Shown: positions 34,601 through 44,800 of the stretch, one piece after another
Position numbering within the stretch: position 1 is the first letter of the stretch
How the letters are laid out: each line of letters begins with the position of its first letter
Source: Lichina pygmaea
Taxonomy: Eukaryota > Ascomycota > Lichinomycetes > Lichinales > Lichinaceae
Reading direction: 5' to 3'
Assembly: GCA_963422465.1 (NCBI GenBank)
Contig: OY730173.1
Coordinates: forward strand, 1,240,001 to 1,304,000
DNA: 64,000 nt
Notes under the pieces: generated by a model
Seen by the model: the letters and a program-made list of their open reading frames with translations, nothing else
Database searches by the model: none
Told to the model about the DNA's origin: nothing
Position numbers and translations under genes: made by a program

Positions 34601-34707
34601 AACCAGATCCGCTATACATATGGAGCAAAGACCAGCAGAAGGATCAGGGGCGTCGGCGCCGGCGCCGTCAGAGCTCAGGTGACAGAGGAGCAGGAGTGTG
34701 TGCGTAG
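31615..34707 (+). CDS. MFS sugar transporter (SP family, sugar/inositol type)
   Basis: Fifteen exons: 31615-31691, 31766-32050, 32115-32140, 32317-32443, 32495-32539, 32622-32693, 32773-32876, 32934-33086, 33169-33500, 33556-33713, 33776-33812, 33939-34169, 34219-34313, 34365-34450, 34511-34707; 674 residues, every junction in phase. A 12-helix proton-sugar carrier of the plasma membrane. It shows GWDQSSINGANLGWP at the end of TM1, LFGRRGAIF (GRR loop 2-3), RLLLGVGIGAKSSIVPVYLAE in TM4, YESPRWLLKKGK (the PESPR motif with Tyr for Pro), AQQLCGINILAF in TM7, GEGPVTFTLASEVFP in TM10 and PETAGVSLEELN after TM12. The cytosolic N-terminus is about 130 residues, longer than in hexose carriers, and the tail is Arg-rich. 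The substrate cannot be named. Confidence 0.9.
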
Positions 34708-35363
34708 GCGTCGTGAGGGGCAAGGTACCTTCCATCTGATACGATGACAAGACTACGAATTTGTTGATGGCGTGGGTACGGTATGGGATTTTACACTTTG
34801 GGATTGTACACTTGAAGCTTTGTTCCTCCCTCTATCATGCCTGAGATGTATTTGGCTGAAAGATTGAGATTGAACGTGGGCTGTTCGATAGGTATCGGTG
34901 AGCCAATAATCTCGATCTCTACCGCCCATCTTTATAGTAGCGCTGGTGGTTCGAATTTACGCCGAGCGTCCCTGAAGAGGCTGTGACATTAGACCGACCT
35001 GTCGAAGGTTGGACGTGGTCAAATATTTGCTGATATGTCCTACTCATAAGCGCCTCGATCATGTTCGATTCTCCTGTCGAGAACCATCCTTTGCTTCCAC
35101 GTTGTCTGAGCATGTTCGCACAGCTTGTCAACCTCACGGGGCGTGAAGGGCAGTAAAAGCGCTCTTACATTTGCGTACGGAGATACGTAGCCGTACCGTG
35201 TACTCGTATAGTAGTGTGATGACAGGGCAAATTCAAGGTACGCACGACTTTAAGCCTTCTTGGTATGGCGCAGGTGGCGCGGGCGGGTGGCGCTCGGATC
35301 GGTACTTGTACCCATACGTACTCTACGTATTACGTACTCCGTACTTCTGTACGGAAGTACGTA

Positions 35364-36052
35364 TCTTCGTTCGCAATGTATTGCGAGGTCGGTAATTGTG
35401 CGAGTCTTATTACTTTTGACACTCGCACCTCTAAACGTCCTGATGGTAGTGAGGCTTGAGGTCTGGCAGGGAGACCGCACTGCCTGCTAATACTATGATA
35501 TCTCCTGGTATTCATTCCCTCCTTCCAGCTCAATGATCTTCTTGATAGCGTGAGGGATTCATGTGATCTAACACTGGATCTCACTTTGTGGAAGCTTATT
35601 CCAGCACCTGAGCCACACTTCTTCCGCCTGCACCCAACACATCAAAGAACCACCCCTTGTTATTACAGACTTTATCCATAGCTAGCATAGCTCCACTTCT
35701 GGCTGACCAGTCTTTGGTACATCTTGCACATACTCTGCCATGATCTGCTTAGAGACTGATAGATCAAATCTTTACTCTTAAGCTTTCTTGCGAAGTTGTG
35801 TGATTTGTGACTTAGACATCCCAGTAATATTGGTGATTTCAGTATAAGGCTTACCTTCCTCAGCCAGGGTAAGAGCCTGGACTCAGTCTGCAACAGTATA
35901 GTTCTTTGTCTTCAGTATTTTGTGGGTGGTGGAGTGGAGATGTTGAGCATGAAGTTCAAGGATCAGCTTTCTACTGTACTACCGGTATGATTTAGCCGAA
36001 AAGTCGTGAGACTCCTACTATTACCGACCTCGCAATACATTGCGAACGAACA
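35364..36052 (-). mobile_element. Tc1/mariner-type relic with 31-bp perfect inverted repeats
   Basis: A 31-nt segment at 35366-35396 is the exact inverse of 36020-36050 (starts TTCGTTCGCAATGTATTGCG). Both ends abut TA (35362-35363, 36053-36054), giving a 689-bp element. The minus strand between 35930 and 35640 encodes, with stops, QALTLAEEGKPYTEITNITG then MSKSQITQLRKKA and DVPKTGQPEV: the N-terminal DNA-binding part of a Tc1-type transposase, broken by nonsense codons. The repeat itself contains an inner palindrome (CGCAAT-GT-ATTGCG). Confidence 0.75.
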
Positions 36053-36137
36053 TACGTACCACGTACTTCGTACGTAGTATGTAACGGAGCCAATAAGGCT
36101 GTGGCTGAGTTGTCTCGCTGGTCTTGTCTGGGGCGGC

Positions 36138-36207
36138 GCTGGTACGGGACGGTACCAGCAACCTACCCGTGCCATGGGGGATTATACCCCCCCCATGGCG
36201 CTGGTAC
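36138..36207. repeat. Nested inverted repeat GCTGGTAC / GTACCAGC
   Basis: GCTGGTAC (36138-36145) pairs with GTACCAGC (36152-36159), which can alternatively pair with GCTGGTAC (36200-36207). Inside the larger arm CCATGGGGG (36172-36180) pairs with CCCCCATGG (36190-36198) across ATTATA. Two mutually exclusive hairpins are therefore possible. Confidence 0.7.
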
Positions 36208-36413
36208 CTCGTACTCGTAAGGCTGGCCGATGGTATTACCATACCGAACGGGGAAGCTCCACGAACCGATGGGATGTCGTGCGTTCTGACGCAAATCCGT
36301 CCGTGTCCTCTGATCGCCAATCTCTGCCAGTCTGGAGGGAGAAGCGTACGATGCCGCAGCGGCGAGCGACTTTCGATACCTTTTGAGTGCCAGTGAATCC
36401 CCCCCTGAGCGCC

Positions 36414-39033
36414 ATGGCTGAACCCTTTCAGGTGGCCGCAAGCGTCGTCGCCGTCGCCGAAACTGCGCTACGGCTCTACTGCAACCTGTCGAGCTTCGTG
36501 GAACGGGTGCGCGTCGCGGACCACCATGCGAAAGATCTCGTCGACTCTGCCGACAGTTTCCGGCTGATGCTCTTCAACATACACCAAGTCGTCCGGCTGA
36601 GGAGGATTCAGGCGAAAAGGAGAGAGCCAGACTCCGACGAGCGCATGATATTCCTCGGCATCGACAGATCCCTCTCCGGTTGGTCGGACAGTCTCAGCGA
36701 GTTCAAGGAACAGATTCTGAAGGTGAAGACGAGGGCCGAGTCGTGCGACCCAGTGGACTGGGTGGGCAAGACCCTCATCCAACTCCGACTAGATCGCAAA
36801 GCGCAGGTGATTGGCGGGCTGAAGGACTCGATCAAGATGCACATGAACGAGCTGCAGTTGATGTTGTACTGTCTCGATGTGTAAGTTGGAAGCGTGTTTG
36901 TATCAGGTCCCTGTCAAGCGGGGGCTGACGGACGCGTGCAGCCTGCGGCAGGAGGAAGCCAGCTCCCATCTACATGAGCGCATCGGGCGGTTGGAAGAAC
37001 TCGCATCGGGTATCAGCAAAGGCCTCGATTCACGTAACGGCTCCGGCGTTGTCGATCTGGGATACTACAACCGTACCACCGTGAAGTCAATGGAGGAATG
37101 CCTCACGGTAGCGTACACGGTCCGGCAGAAGGTGGCAACACAGGCTGCCGAGAGCACGCCCATGAGGGAACCGCTCGAGGCTTTGTCAGAGCGAAGCTCT
37201 TTGGCCATTCACGTGGAGAACGAACAGCCGGACCACCCACCAGCAGATGACCGCAGTGCCGGGAGCGCGACAGCGGATGAGGACGGGGAATCAGACGAGT
37301 CCGCTACCGCTGCTCCCGCCGGGACTTGGGATGATGATGTTTCAGACGACGACCCGGAGCCAGGATTCGACGACTCCATCCCTTCCGAAGTGTTGGACGC
37401 TCTTTTCAAAAATTTCGAACGGCATGTCGACAACGAGACCAGGGCTGGCCGTCATGCTCGCGCAGAAGAGCTTCAGAGGAGGGCCATCGAATACGCGACG
37501 ACGGCAAACGAGCTGTGCGGCACAGAGCGTCAGGTAGATAAGATGCAGAGAAATCTTGCACGCATACTCCGTGCCCGTGGCATGCTGGACGAATCGGCAG
37601 CGATATCTCTTGATCTGTTGCGCCCCAGACGACCAAGTGCGGCGACGGAGACGAAGAGAGAAAGGACGTCACAGCGACGCCTGACACCCGAGTCGCGCAT
37701 GGAGCGCGCCATGGACTACTACAATGCCGCCAAGGTCCACTTTCAGATGCTGCGCTCCCAGAAGGAAAGGAACCCGAGAACATGGAGGCTCTGTGAAAAG
37801 TATGCCAAAAGGTCGTTCATCCTGCTACTCGGGACACGCAATGAGAAGGAGAGCGAGTTCACTACCCTGGTGCGATTTCTGGTCGAGGCATACACGAGCG
37901 AAGGCCACGCCGTAGAAGCGGAAACGTATGCGACGCTCTACCTCGGAAAGGGTGGATCGGCCGCCTCGTTGGCGCCTCCAAGATCGCCCTCTGGTGCGAT
38001 CTTCTTGGTCGACTCAGCGTCCCCGCCTCTCCTCTTTCCGCCGGTGGATCTCATCAATTCTCGCGACTCTGGTGGCATGACTCCCCTCATCGCTGCGGTA
38101 CTGGAAGGCAACCGCAAAAGGGTTGACGGCTACCTCGAGTACGGCGCCGACGTGGAGTTGAGCTGTCGAAACGGCCGGACGCCCCTGTTGCATGCGGTGG
38201 ATCGTGCGGATGAGGCTCTGATCATCAAGCTAAAGGCTTGGCAGGCCGACATTGAAGCCCAAAGCCATGGCATGACCATATTGCACCACGCCATCGCGCA
38301 AGGGAGTGTCGGCACGGTCGAAATTCTATTGGATCTGCGAGCGGATGTCGAGGCGATGAATGCAAAGGGACAGACTCCTCTGATACATGCTGTCCAGCTG
38401 AACCGTGCGGACATGGTCCATGTGCTATGCAGCAAGGAGGTACCTAAACGGGCCAGCCTCGATGCCAGATACGGCGATGGCTGGACCGCTCTACATCTTG
38501 CTGCCAAGAACAGCCAAGGCGCCAAGGTTGCGGAGAAGCTTCTGATGTGCGGAGCGAAACTCAACGAAAGAAGCAGCACCAGGCAGACACCGCTTCATTG
38601 CGCCGTGAGCCACGGAAACGAGGCTTTGGTGGAGCTCTTGTTGCAAGACTGCTGGGACTCTGACATCGAAGCGAAAGACAGTTCCCAGAGGACGCCGTTC
38701 GTCCTGGCGGCGAAGCTGGCCAAGTATGCCGTGGCCAAACAGCTGATACAGAAAGGCGCGAAGGTCGACCGGGCTGCTCTCCCGAAACAGCTTCCACGTT
38801 ACATCGAGCAGCTGGTGAAGGACTCGGAGCACGCACAGAAGAAGTCGGCCAAAAAGGCATCGACGTTCTCGAGCAGACCAAGGCAGAGCCAGGAGTCGAG
38901 ATCGTCTTCATCGCGGTCGGCGTCGATCTCGAGCCTTCTTGCAAGCTCTCTATCGCTATCGCGCAGCAGAAGTCAAAGCCACGAAGCCGCGGAACAAGTT
39001 CTACCAGAGGGCCGAATGCGGAGGGACGACTGA
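36414..39033 (+). CDS. Ankyrin-repeat protein with fungal NLR-like N-terminal helical domain
   Basis: Two exons: 36414-36880 and 36942-39033; 852 residues. Residues 1-155 (MAEPFQVAASVVAVAETALRL, then FVERVRVADHHAKDLVD) match the all-helical N-terminal domain that caps many fungal NACHT/ankyrin proteins. A Ser/Asp-rich linker follows (about 240-310), then a helical TPR-like region (RAEELQRRAIEYATTANE, KVHFQMLRSQKE). About seven ankyrin repeats span 532-772 (GGMTPLIAAVLEGNRKRV, NGRTPLLHAVDRADEAL, DGWTALHLAAKNSQGAKV, RQTPLHCAVSHGNEALV). The tail is Ser/Arg-rich. No NACHT or NB-ARC nucleotide site is present, so it is not a full NLR. The partner is unknown; a sensing or scaffold role is an inference. 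Confidence 0.82.
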
Positions 39034-39877
39034 CAAACCGAAGCGTCGCCAGTTAGCCGCAGCGGACACTGATGCAATATTCGAGGTCTTTTGCCGCCGC
39101 ACAGAGGAAGTGTTCTAGACTTTTCATCTCGCTCCTCCTCCACTCACGCAATGCACGAGGGCGGTCCATCAAGGACGCCAGAAAAAGGGCCCAGGAACTG
39201 CAGCGACATTCAATCCGTCCTGGTCAGAGCCTGTCGTTTCGTCACCAATGACGGGCGAAGATGGGCCTTGCCCGTTCGTCAAGAAGCCGAAAAGGCGGGA
39301 GCTCTTCAGAGCGCGCCAAGAAGCATCGACCGACACATACACACGTAAGACACACCAAAATGTGTCTCTTGCATCACAAACAGACGGGTAGGCTGACAGC
39401 TCAGGGTCCGAAGGAAAATGGTTCTAGAAGAGATTTCTCCGAGCACCCAGCCAGATGAAAAAAACTCTTTCTGTTCGGGGACGGGCGTTCGAGGAAGAAA
39501 GAAGGCAGAGGACCCCCTTTCAAACCCACAGCCGGCGCTCGTTTTCGAAGCTCGCGAGATTGGAGACGCTGGCTGCGGCGGCCCCCCACCCAACCACCGC
39601 CTTCGGCCTCTCTTCGATACGGCCCTGGGTGTCGGATCGGCCGCTCACTTCGGATGCTTTCAGCCGGGGGGTCGCTAGCCGATGGGCCGCCTGGTGTTCG
39701 ACTCCTTGTGTGAGAGAAAGAGAGGGAGAGAGAGAGAGGAGGCACCCCAGGGAAAAGAAAGAGAAGGGGGGAAAGAGAAGGGGGGGCAAGGTGTAGATAT
39801 GTCATCACAATAGTAAGCCGTAGATGTATCAAAGCAAATCAAATTATTCATCTTCTGTCCACCCCCCTCACTTACTT
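39034..39877. other. Ankyrin gene downstream region
   Basis: No gene. It has purine tracts (GAGAGA-rich, 39711-39785) and ends with the first copy of the 13-bp target duplication (39865-39877). Confidence 0.5.
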
Positions 39878-39888
39878 GAAAAAGAACC

Positions 39889-41029
39889 ATGTCGAGCGAT
39901 AAAACCGACGTTCTGTCGGCGAAGCTATACCACGATGTAAAGGCACACATAGACGCAGCAGACACCTCGGGAGACCTCTACTCAGGAGACAGTCCAACTT
40001 TTGAACTGTTGAAAAGAGTGGTGGAGTTCCTGGGATCGCTCGACAAGATCTCCGACGCGATCGCGAACACGAACCTGAACTCGGAGGCGACGCGCAGGAG
40101 GCGCGACAACACAGCGGCGCCGCAGGGCCCGCAGCAGCAGCAGCAGAACCAAGAAATTGGCAAGGAAATACTGACAGTTCTAGGGAGAGTCGAGGCCCGG
40201 CTGGGCGAGCTGGAGAAAGGTCAACCAGCAGCAGGCAAGCAAGGATTCAGGACCTACGCAGAGGCCGCACAGCAGACACACAGAGGACCGCCAGCAGACA
40301 CTGAGGCAAGGCACCATAAAGTGGTGCTAGTCAAGGTCAAGGATTCAGTGGAAGCAGGACACCTACGACGGGCGTCATGCGGAGAGCTGAAGGAACAGAT
40401 CAACCGCTTCAGGAGTACAGGTGCCAGAGCGGTACTGGAGGTACAACAACTACCCAGCGGCGACTACACACTCCACACCTCCACGGTTGCGGCAAAGAAC
40501 AAGCTGGAGCAATCAACAGAGTGGCTGGCCAGTATTGGGAAGTCTGCGGAGGTGTCCCGACAAGTCTACTCCGTGCTGGTCCACGGAGTCAGGACCAAGT
40601 CCATCGATGCAGAGAAACAACAACAAGTGATTGATGCCCTCACTCGGCAGAATCGTACCCTACACCCAGGACTCGTGGTTGTGAGAGTGGCATGGCCTCG
40701 GGCCGCACAAGGGAAGGACTACTCATCGCTAGTGGTGGATACGTACAAGCCAGCAGCAGCAAACCGGATACTCGACAAGGGCCTGGTCGAAGGAGACATG
40801 TGAGATCTACCATCGCAACCTACGATTACGGCAATGTCACAAGTGCCAGCGATACAGCCATGTCGCAACGGCGTGCCACGACTTGCAGTGCTGCACCCAT
40901 TGCTCCGGCCAACACGACACCCGACAGTGCAGTCTCAGAGGATCCAGCCCGGGCCCGCTGTGGCACCTGGTCATCAGCGAGGGCACAAGGGCTGGGACAA
41001 AAGCTGTGTCACCCGTGATCGGGAGTTGA
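39889..41029 (+). pseudogene. LINE ORF1 (gag-like) with frameshifted zinc knuckles
   Basis: Frame 39889-40803 encodes 304 residues (MSSDKTDVLSAKLYHDV...): an N-terminal helical part with EVEARLGEL-like coiled coil, the FRTYAEAAQ motif common in Tad-type ORF1, and an RNA-binding region. It stops at TGA 40801, but the adjacent frame carries on directly with EIYHRNLRLRQ and two knuckles, CHKCQRYSHVATAC and CTHCSGQHDTRQC (40835-40930), to a stop at 41027-41029. One shift of frame near 40800 would reunite them. It could be a mutation or a programmed shift at the ATGTGA overlap; a mutation is more likely. Confidence 0.7.
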
Positions 41030-41287
41030 ACCACCTCACTGCTGCAAGAATGGCAGCACCCAGGCAGTTCCTGGTACCACGGGTGGAGGTATCACCATCA
41101 CCGGTATCCACAGCCACCCCATAGCCTCCGCATGTCGACAATAGCAATGGCAGCGGCATCAACACCGGCAACAGCAACAGCAATGGCAACAGAGACAACA
41201 CTGGCGGCACCCAACCACTGCCACCCCCTGTGCGGGCCCCGGGTGAGAAATGCTCACGCAGCAGCGATGGCGATGGTGAGAACAATA

Positions 41288-41291
41288 CCCC

Positions 41292-41377
<86 letters not shown>

Positions 41378-41380
41378 CCG
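41288..41380. repeat. CAACAG hexamer microsatellite
   Basis: About a dozen AACAGC units, opened by CAGCAGCAG, inside the LINE-like insertion. In one frame it would encode Thr-Ala repeats, but I do not regard that frame as a gene. Confidence 0.9.
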
Positions 41381-41523
41381 CCCTTCTAAAGGGCCGGAAG
41401 CGACGGGGACTTGCGAGGGCTCAGCTAACCGACCAGCGCACGATTATAATGTCACAGTTACACACCATCGCAGCATCAGCACCCTCCACAGCAGCCCCAG
41501 CAACACCAGCAACAGCAACACCG

Positions 41524-41553
<30 letters not shown>
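41524..41553. repeat. Homopolymer C(30)
   Basis: Thirty consecutive C within the LINE-like insertion, the same length as the G run at 19501-19530. Confidence 0.9.
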
Positions 41554-41554
<1 letters not shown>

Positions 41555-41884
41555 ACACCATCACTCCCTGAATAGGGGGTCTTGAGGTTCTGCTGCTACA
41601 GACCTTCTTTTGTGTTCTATTGTTTCCCCAGCAGTTTACTGCCTTCTGAGGTGTGTGGGACAATGAGGTTTTTTTGCTCTTTGGGCCCTGGAGCCCAGAG
41701 ATCTCTTGACCTCACAGTTCTAGGGCCCAGAGGTTTTCCTTGTTATACAGCTACAAAGTGTTCCCGGCATAGTCTAGCCAGTAGCTAGTTCTGAAACGGA
41801 GTAGGAAATCCATACCATACCCTCACTTACTTTCCCCCCCCCCCTCCTTCTCTCTCACCATCTCTTTATCATCCCCACCCCGGC

Positions 41885-44800
41885 TTATCCAACCCACCGC
41901 CTCGAACTCAGGAACAACCTCGACCACGGCCCTAGATGCGCGTACGGACCAGCATCGTCATCGTCGTCCTCTCTGCCGCTGCTGCTGCTGTTGATGTCCG
42001 CTGCTGCCGTGCCGGTCCGACCCATCACCGCTCGATTCCCGCCGGCGTCTCGCAGGATCATGCGTTCCGGGTGCGGCATCATGGCGAGGACGCGGCCGTC
42101 GGCGGAACGCACGCCGGCGATGCCGCTGCCGGAGCCGTTGGGGTTCGACGGGTATGACTCTGTTGGTGCGTGGCTCGTCGGATCGATGTACCTGATCGCG
42201 ACACAGCCGGCGCTCGGTGCTGTCGCCGTCGTGCTGGCTTGCGAGGGAGGAGACGAGGCGGATGATGATGATGGTGGTGGTGGTGGTGATTGTGGTGGAG
42301 CAGAGCGGAAGACGGCTTTGCCTTCGGCGTGGGCGACTGCGACGGGTAACCGGCTCCCATGCATGCCGTGGAAAAAGATGCACGGAGGAGGAGGACTTAC
42401 TGAAGACGACGAGTCGGGCAACGACGGTGCCGTCTGGTCGCTGACCTCAACCATGCAGAGACGCGCCTCGTACTGCTCGCTCTCGTTGCCTTCAAAGACA
42501 GGCCAGTCGTCCGTGCCGGGGATGAGCTCCGTCAGACGGGCCAGGAACTGCGCGCCGTTGCAGACCCCCAGGGTAAACGTATCCTTGCGCTCGAAGAAGG
42601 CCTGGAACTCCTGACGCGCGTTGCTGTGGAGCAAGACCGACTTGGCCCAGCCACGTCCGGCACCGAGCACGTCGCCGTACGAAAATCCACCGCAGGCAGC
42701 CAGGCCGGTGAAGGTCGCCAGCGAGACACGCTCGCCGATGATGTCGGTCATGTGCACGTCGATGGCAGCAAAGCCGGCCTGGTCAAAGGCGAAGGCCATC
42801 TCGGCATGCCCGTTGATGCCCTGTTCTCGAAGGATGGCGACACGAGGTCTGCGAGTGAAGATCGACGATATCGTCGACGTGAGCGGCATGATGTTTTCCG
42901 ACGGCTTGAAAGTAAGGCGGGAATTCAGTCCCCGGTCCAGGTCGTCGTCGATCGCTGCGTACTCTGCGTCGGCGCAGGCTGGATTGTCGCGTAGGCGCTG
43001 CAGCGCGTACGACGTGTGCGACCAGCGTTGCTGCAGATAGGCTCTGCTCTGCCGATACACCGTCGTCAGACCGTGTTGGATGACCAGCTCCTGCCTCTCC
43101 CCCCTCGACGCTCTCGGAACCGTCCCGATACGCTTGATCAGCCCCGGCGGCGGACCGCACGTGGCAAAGCAGCGGTGAAACTCGGTTTGGTCCTCCTTGC
43201 GCACTTGGAACACGCCGCCGAGCTCCTCGTTGAAGAGCGCCTCGACGACGTCAGGCGTGCTGGTGCTCTTGGCCAGATGGTCGAGCATGACGACGAGCCC
43301 GCAGCGACCGGCAAACATCATCTCCACGAGAGTCGTAAAGAGACCACCGTCGGATCGATCGTGATACGCCAGCACGATGCCCGCTTCGTGAAGCTGCTGA
43401 ACCGCGTCGAAGAAGTCTTTGAGCAAGCTCGCGTCCCGCACGTCCGGTGCTTCATCGCCGACCTCTCCGTACACCTGTGCCAGAGCCGATCCTCCGAGCG
43501 CTCGCCTCCCGTCCGCGAGATCGACAAAGAGCAGAATCGACTCCCCTACGTCCTCGAAGCGACGTAGTGTGGGGGTCCACGTCCGCGCCACGCTCGAGAC
43601 GGGTGCAAAGGCCGAGACGACGAGCGACAGCGGCGCCGTCACCTCGGTCTTCTCCTTCGAGTCGGCGTCTTCCCACCGCATCTTCATGGACATGGAGTCC
43701 TTTCCGACGGGGATGCTAATGCCGAGCCGGGGGCAGAGCCCTAGAGCGACCGCCTCAACGGCCTCGTAGAGAGCAGCTCCTTCGCCCGGATGACCACTGG
43801 CGGCCATCCAGTTGGCCGAGAGCCGCACCCGTTCGAGCCGGTCCGTAATGTCGGCCGCGGCGAGGTTGGTCAACGCCTCGGCGATGGCCATACGTGCCGA
43901 AGCGGCGGGGGAGATCAGCGCCAACGTCGGTCTCTCGCCCATGGCCATGGCCTCGCCGGTTGCGATGCCCGGCATCAGAGCCGTCGCGGTCACCGACACG
44001 TCTGCCACAGGCACCTGCCAGGGCCCCGCCATCTGGTCCTGCACGACCAGGCCGCCGACGGTCCGATCGCCAATGGTGATCAGGAAGGCCTTCGATCCGA
44101 CAGCCGGCAGAGTCAAGACGCGGTCAACGGCGTCTTGGAGCAAGCCGTCGTGGGGCGTCCCCGGAAGGTACGTGACAAGGCTGCTGTCGAAGCGTGCCAG
44201 ACTTGGCCTTCTCGAGCCGACCGTCCTCGACATGCGCGGCGGACGACCAAACAGCACGGACATTGGCAAGTCGACCGGCTTCGGGAAATCGGCGGAGTCT
44301 CTGTCCGTGACGATGAGCCGGTTCTTGGCTTCCGGGCCGCCGACCGCTCGTCCAACGACGGAGTACCCGCACCGCTCTCGTCGTGCAATCTTCCGGAAGG
44401 TAGGCAGACCATCCTCGCCGACAATCAGAACGTATCGCTCCTGCGCCTCACAGCACCAGATCTGAAGCGGGCTCAGACCACGGTCCGCGCTCTCAATCTC
44501 CCTGAGCTCGAACTTGGCGCCCAGGCCAGCGTCATGGACGAGCTCTGGCAGCGCGTTGGAGAGACCACCGGCGCCGACATCGTGGATGAGTTGGATTGGA
44601 TTCTGCTCACCAAGAGCGGTGCAGGCGTCAATCACCATCTGCGTGCGTCGCTGCATCTCGGGGTTGCCCCGCTGTACGCTGGCAAAGTCCAGATCGACCA
44701 AGCCTTCTCCCGACGTCAGGCTCGACGATGCGCCACCGCCAAGCCCGATGAGCATAGCCGGGCCGCCGAGGACGACGACGTGCGCACCGGGTCGGACAAC

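Larger units (their letters stand above)
34708..36413. other. Gene-free stretch, 1.7 kb, holding a Tc1/mariner relic
   Basis: No intact gene. It contains the inverted-repeat element at 35364-36052, GTAC-rich tracts (35165-35370, 36050-36080) and a nested inverted repeat at 36138-36207 that shares a string with 9426-9443. Confidence 0.6.
39878..41819 (+). mobile_element. Non-LTR (LINE) retroelement insertion with ORF1 only
   Basis: The identical 13-mer CCCTCACTTACTT occurs at 39865-39877 and 41820-41832, bounding a 1942-bp segment: the target-site duplication of an insertion. The segment starts 11 nt before an ATG (GAAAAAGAACC) and ends with CCATACCATA, a short repeated terminus of the type seen in Tad-like LINEs. 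It encodes an ORF1-like protein with zinc knuckles (listed separately), then a CAACAG array and a C30 run. No reverse transcriptase or endonuclease coding is present, so it is non-autonomous. It sits 53-65 bp beyond the stop codon of the FGAM synthase gene. Confidence 0.8.

Noticed and set aside
41288-41380. Possible CRISPR-like array
   Set aside because: Units are 6 nt without spacers; it is a microsatellite, and the host is a fungus.
41132-41389. Thr/Ala-repeat open frame in the CAACAG array
   Set aside because: Explained by the hexamer microsatellite inside a retroelement; no start context or conserved sequence.
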